Part shown: one piece after another, positions 1 through 5,739 of the stretch
Layout of the letters: every line of letters begins with the position of its first letter
Position numbering within the stretch: position 1 is the stretch's first letter
Assembly: GCA_026786325.1 (NCBI GenBank)
Contig: JAJAYH010000410.1
Span: 1-9,481, forward strand
DNA from: Alkalinema sp. CAN_BIN05
GTDB taxonomy: Bacteria > Cyanobacteriota > Cyanobacteriia > Leptolyngbyales > Leptolyngbyaceae
Direction: 5' to 3'
Length of the DNA: 9,481 nt
Position numbers and translations under genes: made by a program
The notes under the pieces: model-generated
What the model was told of the DNA's origin: nothing
Database searches by the model: none
What the model saw: the letters and a program-made list of their open reading frames with translations, nothing else

Positions 1-125
1 AAGGCAAGATCATTTTTTGCCCCGCGCTGTATGGGGGTTAAGCCCAAGACACTTGCGTTGAATACCATAAGTTCTGACTCCCGATCGCTACTAAATATAT
101 TGAAAATTACTGCCTCTGTTATACC

Positions 126-153
126 TTGAAGCAATCCTCTAGGGCTATAAAAT
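126..153 (+). promoter_or_regulatory. Candidate sigma-70-type promoter for the GH25 muramidase gene
   Basis: TTGAAG at 126-131 and TAAAAT at 148-153 are separated by 16 bp, matching 4/6 and 5/6 positions of the -35 and -10 consensus. This would start transcription near 160, leaving a leader of about 55 nt before the ATG at 217. It is a match by eye only; AT-rich leaders produce such matches by chance. The rest of 1-125 shows no gene I can support. Confidence 0.3.
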
Positions 154-204
154 TGGGTGATATCAGAGCCACCGTGTAGAATAAGCCGTAAGTTAAGCGA
201 AACT

Positions 205-211
205 GGGGAGG
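205..211 (+). promoter_or_regulatory. Shine-Dalgarno site that fixes the muramidase start
   Basis: GGGGAGG ends 5 nt before the ATG at 217. It supports that ATG over the in-frame GTG at 157, which would add 20 residues with no resemblance to the GH25 fold and has no such site. Confidence 0.55.
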
Positions 212-216
212 ATCCG

Positions 217-1341
217 ATGTTAAAAGGAATTGACGTTTCTGAATATCAAGGTGACATCAATTGGAAAGCGGTTGCTGATAGCGGTGTGGTCTATTGCTTT
301 GTTAAGGCAACCGAAGGCGTGGAAAGTCGAGACCCGATGTTTACGAAAAATTGGGCGGGCCTGCGTAGCGTCGGAATTATTCGCAGTGCCTATCATTTTT
401 TCATCGCCAGCAAAGATCCAAAAGTCCAAGCCAAAAACTTTTTAGACCTGACCCGATCGACTTGGGAAACCAATGATCTTCCCCCTGTATTAGATTTAGA
501 AAAAAGCTTTGGTCTGGATCCAGATACGGTGATTAATAAAGCGGGAATCTGGCTGGATACTGTAGAAGCCTCGATCGGTCGTCGTCCAATCATCTACACC
601 TACCCCAGCTTTTGGAATGAAGCCCTAAAAAATACACCTCGTCTAGGAGCCAACTATCGCCTTTGGATTGCCCACTACGAGACCAATAATCCGTGGGTAC
701 CGGGCGGCTGGAAATCTTGGAGCTTCCATCAATACAGCGAATCCGGCAGCGTTCCTGGGATTTCGGGAGCCTGTGATATGAATAATTTCAATGGTGATCT
801 CGACACATTACAAACCTTGCTCAACTCGAAAGCACCACTGCGCCAAGGCCGATCGGGTAAAATTGTCGCTGAACTGCAAGGCTTACTCAATGCCAAAGGC
901 GCAAATATTGGCATTGCCGATGGTAAATTTGGGCCGCGCACTGGACAAGCCGTGATGAATTTTCAAAAATCAGTAGGCTTACTCCCCGATGGCATTGTTG
1001 GCGGACGGACTTGGTCTGCGCTCATGTCCAATAGCACTGCCGTAACACCATCCGTTTCAACTCTAATCAATGTTTGTAAAAGCTATAAATCTTTAGCGCA
1101 CCAAGACAAAGCCCTAAATTGGCTTAATCAAGCGATCGCCCCAGCCATCATGCAGAACTTTGCTCAAGAATGGCGACAAGTGGGGCCAACATCTCCCATG
1201 GCGACGACCCCATTACTCCTGACCAATGTCTGTAAAAGTTATAAAACCTTGCCGCATCAAGACAAAGCGCTTCAGGATCTTCAGAAACAACTCCCACCCG
1301 AAACGATGGATCAGTTCATTAAGCTTTGGCGCAGTGCCTAA
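217..1341 (+). CDS. GH25-family muramidase (lysozyme) with peptidoglycan-binding domain and C-terminal repeats
   Basis: Predicted 374-residue 1,4-beta-N-acetylmuramidase that would cleave the MurNAc-GlcNAc bond of peptidoglycan. Residues 1-203 read as a GH25 barrel: GIDVSEYQGDINW near the N-terminus (Asp6), the catalytic-type DLE at 93-95, WIAHYE at 150-155, and the typical closing segment HQYSESGSVPGISG with CDMNNFNGD at 171-194. Residues 207-270 form a PG_binding_1 domain (GKFGPRTGQAVMNFQ, DGIVGGRTW). The remaining 100 residues contain two copies of a repeat with NVCKSYK and HQDKAL. There is no obvious signal peptide, so export, if any, would need another route or lysis. GH25 enzymes are common in phages, but nothing else phage-like is nearby and the HIP1-containing coding sequence looks native. 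Family assignment is firm; a role in wall remodelling is inferred. The start was chosen from the Shine-Dalgarno site and the beginning of homology. Confidence 0.9.
   Translation: MLKGIDVSEYQGDINWKAVADSGVVYCFVKATEGVESRDPMFTKNWAGLRSVGIIRSAYHFFIASKDPKVQAKNFLDLTRSTWETNDLPPVLDLEKSFGLDPDTVINKAGIWLDTVEASIGRRPIIYTYPSFWNEALKNTPRLGANYRLWIAHYETNNPWVPGGWKSWSFHQYSESGSVPGISGACDMNNFNGDLDTLQTLLNSKAPLRQGRSGKIVAELQGLLNAKGANIGIADGKFGPRTGQAVMNFQKSVGLLPDGIVGGRTWSALMSNSTAVTPSVSTLINVCKSYKSLAHQDKALNWLNQAIAPAIMQNFAQEWRQVGPTSPMATTPLLLTNVCKSYKTLPHQDKALQDLQKQLPPETMDQFIKLWRSA
1060..1329 (+). repeat. Two tandem protein-coding repeats at the C-terminus of the muramidase
   Basis: Residues 282-319 (1060-1173) and 334-371 (1216-1329) align without gaps, with about 20 of 38 residues identical. 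Shared features are LxNVCKSYK, then HQDKAL, then Leu, Pro, Met, Phe and a final Trp. The copies are joined by a short Pro/Thr/Ser linker. I do not recognise a named domain; the position after a peptidoglycan-binding domain suggests a wall- or surface-binding module. Confidence 0.75.
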
Positions 1342-1532
1342 AAAGAGTTGAGGCTTTATAAAGATAGTTACAAAATAATCATAGATCTAGTGACATGATG
1401 CAGACAGTGGGCACTCTAGAACAAACTTCAAATTTTCAAATCCACAACTAAACCTCTAAATCCAAACCTTAGGTCCAGGGTGTTAAACCGCTTTGTTGTT
1501 TCTTGCACTTAATCTTTAGCTAGCGGCTCATC

Positions 1533-2711
1533 ATGAAAACTCCGATCGTTCCCTTCGCCGATATTACCCGTCAGCACGAGATGATTCAGACCGAACTCGA
1601 AGCTGCCGTCCTAGGTGTGATGCGCCGAGGTGATTACATCATGGGCCAAGCCGTCCAAGACTTTGAAGCAGATTTTGCCAATGCCTGCGGAGTGGCCCAC
1701 GGGGTTGGTGTGGCCTGTGGCACTGATGCTATTGCTTTAGGACTACAAGCCTGTGGAATCGGCCAAGGTGATGAAGTGATTTTGCCAGCCAACACCTTTA
1801 TTGCAACATTGATTGGGGTGTTACGATCGGGTGCCACACCGATCTTAGTAGACTGCGAAGCCAGCACAGGTCTAATTGATTTGGCTGCCGCAGAACGCTC
1901 CATAACTCCCAGTACAAGGGCTATTGTCCCAGTCCATCTCTATGGCCAAATGGTCTCTCCGACGCTGCTGATTAATCTAGCCGCCACTTACGATCTTCTG
2001 ATTTTTGAAGATGCGGCCCAAGCGCACCTAGCCGAGCGCGAAGGCTACCGGGCCGGGTCAATTGGTCTCGGCGCGGCATTTAGCTTTTATCCCAGTAAAA
2101 ATTTAGGTGCCATGGGGGATGGTGGAATGTTTGTCACACGCGACGAAGGAGTTGCGCGTCAAATGAGAACCCTACGAAACTATGGCGCACCAAAAAAATA
2201 TCTCCACACGGAAATCGGCACCAACAGTCGTCTCGACACCATGCAAGCCGCAATTTTGCAAGTTAAGCTGCCCCATCTAAGCCGATGGAATCAAGAACGT
2301 AATGCCCTAGCTACTCACTATCAACAGGCGTTGAAACCACTCATTCGTCAAGGCATTTCACCCATGCAAAACCATGTCGGGTCGGGACATGTCTATCATT
2401 TATATATTATCCGCGTGGTTCAATCTGGCGAAGCGAATTTTACCTGTAATCTCGATCGTGACACTCTCCTAGCCCATCTAGAAGCCAACGGTATTCAAGT
2501 TGGGATTCATTATCCGTTGCCCTGTCATCTTCAACCAGGCTTTCAATTTCTTGGCTATCGTCAGGGTGATTTCCCTGTAGCCGAAAAACTAGCAACGGAA
2601 ATTTTGTCGTTACCTATTTTTCCCGGAATGACAAGGTTGCAAGTTGAACAAGTAGTGAGCGTTCTGACAGATGCGATCGTTCAGCCCGTTGAACGATTAA
2701 TTCCCGCATAA
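1533..2711 (+). CDS. DegT/DnrJ/EryC1/StrS-family PLP-dependent sugar aminotransferase
   Basis: Predicted 392-residue aminotransferase of fold type I, the family that converts keto-sugar nucleotides to amino-sugar nucleotides for polysaccharides and glycans. Visible family marks are VPFADITRQ at the N-terminus, the cofactor-phosphate segment ACGTDAIALGL, PANTFIAT, the PLP-nitrogen aspartate Asp160 in FEDAAQAH, the Schiff-base lysine Lys189 in YPSKNLGAMGDGG, RNYG and the C-terminal HYPLPCHLQPGF segment. Length is normal for the family. The exact substrate cannot be read from sequence. It is the first gene of a co-directional cluster with an exosortase and polysaccharide export proteins, so it probably supplies an amino sugar for an exopolysaccharide or a glycan on sorted proteins. 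The 191-bp gap upstream is where the operon promoter should lie, but I see no convincing -35/-10 pair and no good Shine-Dalgarno site before the ATG. Confidence 0.9.
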   Translation: MKTPIVPFADITRQHEMIQTELEAAVLGVMRRGDYIMGQAVQDFEADFANACGVAHGVGVACGTDAIALGLQACGIGQGDEVILPANTFIATLIGVLRSGATPILVDCEASTGLIDLAAAERSITPSTRAIVPVHLYGQMVSPTLLINLAATYDLLIFEDAAQAHLAEREGYRAGSIGLGAAFSFYPSKNLGAMGDGGMFVTRDEGVARQMRTLRNYGAPKKYLHTEIGTNSRLDTMQAAILQVKLPHLSRWNQERNALATHYQQALKPLIRQGISPMQNHVGSGHVYHLYIIRVVQSGEANFTCNLDRDTLLAHLEANGIQVGIHYPLPCHLQPGFQFLGYRQGDFPVAEKLATEILSLPIFPGMTRLQVEQVVSVLTDAIVQPVERLIPA

Positions 2712-2757
2712 TCCCGACGAATCTTTCCTCAATTCCCTCCTAATACCTTGGTTTACT

Positions 2758-3687
2758 ATGCGTGCCCTTTCTGTTGATCCCCGATCGTTCTTTAATGGCA
2801 AGTTTAAGGCCAAACTCAAGGCTAAACAATTTCCTTGGATAACCGGGGCGATCGCCTTAGTTCTGTCACTGATGTATGTTCCGCTGTTAGTTCATTGGGT
2901 GCATGGTTGGTTGTTCAAGTCCATTAGTATTGAACATGAATATTTTAGTCACGGCATAATTGGTATTCCATTTGCGGCTTATTTGGCATGGCAATCCCGA
3001 TCGAAATTTATGCCCCTGAGCGCATCGGGGCGCGATCAACTTTTTGGGACAGCGGTTTGTGCGATCGCGGGCATTCTCTACCTCAGCAATCTCGCCGAAC
3101 CCGTCAATCTTTCACTGCCTTTGATGTTAACGGGTGGCATTCTTACCTTTAAGGGCCGTGCTGGACTTCGCATTCTAGGGTTTCCGATGCTTTTGCTCTG
3201 GCTGGCGACCCCCAATGAATTGCCCTACTTAGTTGCGCCTTTTACGGTCCCTTTACAAATATTTATTGCCAATGTGGTGGGCATTATTCTAAAACTGTTT
3301 GGGTTCCCGGTTACGGTCGATCAGTTTTATATTTATTTGAATGGGAAACAAGTTGAGGTCGCGCCTTATTGTGCTGGATTGAAAATGATGTTTACCAGTG
3401 TCTATGTCGCGCTGCTATTGCTGAACTGGACAGGGTTAGACCAGCGCCGTGATTTTGTTCTCTTTTTTATAAGTTGTGCTGCTGGACTTAGTGTCGTCGG
3501 TAATATTATTCGTAATACCATCCTGACTTATTTTTATGGTACGGGCCAAGATGCGCTATTTGTCTGGCTGCATGATAGTTGGGGCGGCGATCTTTATTCA
3601 GCCGCACTTCTAGGAATATTGGTGTGGTGGATTGGGAAATTTGAATCTCGATCGCTCCCTCTCTTGCCCAAGGAGGACCAGAGTTAG
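2758..3687 (+). CDS. crtB: Exosortase, cyanoexosortase B type
   Basis: Predicted 309-residue polytopic membrane protein of the exosortase/archaeosortase family, which processes proteins bearing a C-terminal PEP-CTERM signal at the inner membrane. About eight hydrophobic segments are visible. The three family catalytic positions are present: Cys205 in APYCAGLK, Arg252 in GNIIRNTI and His272 in WLHDSWGGD. The N-terminal SIEHEYFSHG (55-66) is the usual conserved patch after the first membrane helix. I assign it to the cyanobacterial B type mainly because the next gene resembles the B-system-associated protein; that subtype is from memory and less certain than the family. The symbol crtB is the one used for cyanoexosortase B and must not be confused with phytoene synthase. 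No PEP-CTERM protein is encoded in this window, so its substrates lie elsewhere. It lies 46 bp after the aminotransferase. Confidence 0.88.
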   Translation: MRALSVDPRSFFNGKFKAKLKAKQFPWITGAIALVLSLMYVPLLVHWVHGWLFKSISIEHEYFSHGIIGIPFAAYLAWQSRSKFMPLSASGRDQLFGTAVCAIAGILYLSNLAEPVNLSLPLMLTGGILTFKGRAGLRILGFPMLLLWLATPNELPYLVAPFTVPLQIFIANVVGIILKLFGFPVTVDQFYIYLNGKQVEVAPYCAGLKMMFTSVYVALLLLNWTGLDQRRDFVLFFISCAAGLSVVGNIIRNTILTYFYGTGQDALFVWLHDSWGGDLYSAALLGILVWWIGKFESRSLPLLPKEDQS

Positions 3688-3744
3688 GCTCTACATGAAG
3701 ATTTCGTTATCACACCCCCTCCTGTGCCCTATCACCTAACACCT

Positions 3745-4458
3745 ATGGCATCTCTAACCCACACACCCGATCGTATCACTCGAATTCTGCTCTTACTGTT
3801 TCTGACTATCATCCTGACGATCGGAGCCGTCCCTGGCTATCTAGCGGGGAAATGGCAATGGCAAAATCCACCCGCTGTCAAAGCCTTGGCTCAACTCAAA
3901 GCCATTCGTAAACAAGGCATTCAAGTTCCCGGTTGGCCGACCCAAGAGCAGCGCTCAGTGATTTTGGGCGAACATCCTTGGTCGATTCAACAGATCAAAA
4001 ACGATCGTAATGAAGACGCTAGCCTGTTTCTATTTACTCAAAACGGACCCAAAGATCAACCTCAGATTGAATGGTCAGAAATTAATGGAATTCAGCGTTG
4101 GCAGACGGATTCCGATGGTGAGCAATCATTTGATTTCAAACTTGCTAATAGCAACAGTTCTGTCACAAGTTCTGTCACAGCAAAAATCTTCCGAGCCTGG
4201 ACTACAAAACGGACCTACGCTGTATTGGAGTGGTATGCCTGGAGCGATGGTGGGCATCCTAGCCCTAGCCATTGGTATGTTGCCGATCGTATTGCCCAGA
4301 TCAAAGGCCAACGTCAGCCATGGGTTGCGGTCGCGATTTTGTTTCCCATGGAACCACTTGACGATCTAAACAAATACCGCGATCGTGTAACTGAACTCGC
4401 CAAAGCCATCCAACTACAGCTTGCCAACCAAGCCCTACGTCCTCAAGCACCTACCTGA
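3745..4458 (+). CDS. Cyanoexosortase B system-associated protein
   Basis: Predicted 237-residue protein with one N-terminal membrane helix (about residues 13-34) followed by PGYLAGKWQWQNPP and a soluble domain presumably on the periplasmic side. The arrangement, a single-anchor protein of about 230 residues directly after an exosortase, matches the partner proteins found beside cyanobacterial exosortases; the PGYLxGxWxW and IPGWxTxEQ-like segments recall the B-system family. Its biochemical role is not established; by context it assists the exosortase, as EpsI-like partners do in other exosortase loci. The ATG at 3745 is preferred to the in-frame GTG at 3724, which would add only MPYHLTP; neither has a clear Shine-Dalgarno site. 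An in-frame tandem 12-bp repeat encodes SSVTSSVT at residues 138-145. Confidence 0.75.
   Translation: MASLTHTPDRITRILLLLFLTIILTIGAVPGYLAGKWQWQNPPAVKALAQLKAIRKQGIQVPGWPTQEQRSVILGEHPWSIQQIKNDRNEDASLFLFTQNGPKDQPQIEWSEINGIQRWQTDSDGEQSFDFKLANSNSSVTSSVTAKIFRAWTTKRTYAVLEWYAWSDGGHPSPSHWYVADRIAQIKGQRQPWVAVAILFPMEPLDDLNKYRDRVTELAKAIQLQLANQALRPQAPT
4156..4179 (+). repeat. Perfect tandem duplication of a 12-bp unit inside a gene
   Basis: AGTTCTGTCACA occurs twice back to back and in frame, encoding SSVT twice. A multiple-of-three unit changes protein length without shifting the frame, so copy number could vary between strains. Confidence 0.9.
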
Positions 4459-4481
4459 TAATTCACTATTCGCCCGCCCCC

Positions 4482-5678
4482 ATGAAACGTGTATCCATTC
4501 TGCTTTCTCTCTTGCTCGTTCACGGAATCGTCCCTAGCGCGATCGCCCAAACGTCCATGCCGCCAGATATTCAGTCAGATGTTAAGCCGCCAGGAGTCAG
4601 CGCGCAGAAATTGTTAGAGCAAGCTCGCCAACGATTGCGCGATCGGGGTGAATTGCCTGCCGAAACTATGCCGGATGTCCAGTCTGATGTGACAGTTCCC
4701 GGTCAGATCGCGCCGCAACCCTCCAGCTTCAGCACCTATCGCCTGGGTCCGACGGATGTGATTGCGGTGTATGTACAACGGTTTCAAGATTTGAGTTTTC
4801 AGGCGGCGATCGACCAAGAAGGCAAAGTAACCCATGCCGTATTGGGCAAAATTTCGCTCCAAGGTTTAACCATTGATGAAGCTCAAGAGCGAGTGCGTCA
4901 AGCCGTAAGTCGCTATATTATTAACCCGATCGTTCTTCTTTCCCTCTCGACTCCTCGCCCGGTTCAAGTCACGATTTCGGGTGAAATTGCTAAACCTGGC
5001 CTTTACCCATTGTTGCAAACTGGCGGTCGAGTTTCGTCTGTATTGCTCGCGGCGGGCGGGACCACAGAACGCGGTGATTTGAGAGCCGTAAAAGTCCGAC
5101 GAACCTTCACCAACGGCACCATAAAAGAGCAAGATATTGACTTGTATACACCTCTTAAAGATGGCTCAGCATTTCCAGACTTACGGTTACAAGATGGCGA
5201 CGTGATAGTGATTCCGGCACTAGATCCAGCAAAAGTAGGAGATTACGACCGATCGATCGTAGCCCGATCGACTCTAGTTAAACCCGTTCTCACCATTAGA
5301 ATTCTTAGCTATGCCCGAGGTGGTCTAACGGAAGTCCCAGTGCCCAACGGAAGTAAGTTTGTGGATGCATTGGCAAAAAGTGGCCTGAATCCAGATCAAG
5401 CCAATCTAGCTCGCATTGCAGTTATTCGGTTTGATGCAGTTCAGCAAAAAGCAATCACCTTTGAAGTGAATGGAAAAGATGCGCTGATGGGTAATCCGAC
5501 GCAAAATATAGCACTTCAGGATAATGATGTCATTGTAGTTGGCCGTAACTTTGTGGGTAGAATCACTTATGCTCTGAATGTATTCACCCAGCCATTTCGC
5601 GATGTACTGGGATTCACGTTGTTCTTCAGAGAACTAAGCAGAAGCACTTCAAGCCTATTTGGTCCAACAGGACAGTAG
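4482..5678 (+). CDS. Wza-like polysaccharide export protein (Poly_export and SLBB domains)
   Basis: Predicted 398-residue periplasmic or outer-membrane component of a polysaccharide exporter. Residues 1-22 form a classical signal peptide ending AIA before Gln23; there is no lipobox cysteine, unlike Escherichia coli Wza. Residues 84-159 fit the Poly_export domain (YRLGPTDVIAVYVQRF, ending in NPIVLLSLSTPRP). An SLBB domain follows at about 160-250 (VTISGEIAKPGLYPL, AGGTTERGD, DGDVIVIP) and a second, more divergent one at about 269-355 (ending DNDVIVVGRN). The C-terminal 35 residues are hydrophobic and aromatic (YALNVFTQPFRDVLGFTLFF), compatible with membrane insertion. The mature N-terminus has two copies of a PDxQSDVxxPG motif. 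It lies 23 bp after the exosortase partner gene and 61 bp before the Wzc-like gene, the usual partner of this family in capsule and exopolysaccharide export. Confidence 0.88.
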   Translation: MKRVSILLSLLLVHGIVPSAIAQTSMPPDIQSDVKPPGVSAQKLLEQARQRLRDRGELPAETMPDVQSDVTVPGQIAPQPSSFSTYRLGPTDVIAVYVQRFQDLSFQAAIDQEGKVTHAVLGKISLQGLTIDEAQERVRQAVSRYIINPIVLLSLSTPRPVQVTISGEIAKPGLYPLLQTGGRVSSVLLAAGGTTERGDLRAVKVRRTFTNGTIKEQDIDLYTPLKDGSAFPDLRLQDGDVIVIPALDPAKVGDYDRSIVARSTLVKPVLTIRILSYARGGLTEVPVPNGSKFVDALAKSGLNPDQANLARIAVIRFDAVQQKAITFEVNGKDALMGNPTQNIALQDNDVIVVGRNFVGRITYALNVFTQPFRDVLGFTLFFRELSRSTSSLFGPTGQ

Positions 5679-5739
5679 AAAATTCAGCATATTGAATTCT
5701 CGGTATTCTTAATTCTCAATTCAACATTCCCCCATCCCC

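Noticed and set aside
3..21. Inverted repeat GGCAA...TTGCC with a T-rich loop, possible terminator at the left edge
   Set aside because: The stem is only 5 bp plus a wobble pair and the T run lies in the loop, not after the stem.
1342..1532. Promoter for the five-gene operon
   Set aside because: TTGTTG and TTGCAC hexamers are present near 1494-1508, but no acceptable -10 element lies at the right distance.
3671..3739. AGGAGG at 3671-3676 followed by ATG 3695 and a 14-codon frame ending at 3739
   Set aside because: The AGGAGG is part of the exosortase coding sequence, the spacing to ATG (18 nt) is too long, and the short frame overlaps no known feature and is out of frame with the next gene.
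4010..4369. 119-codon plus-strand frame inside the exosortase partner gene
   Set aside because: It overlaps the better supported gene in another frame and its translation shows no family features.
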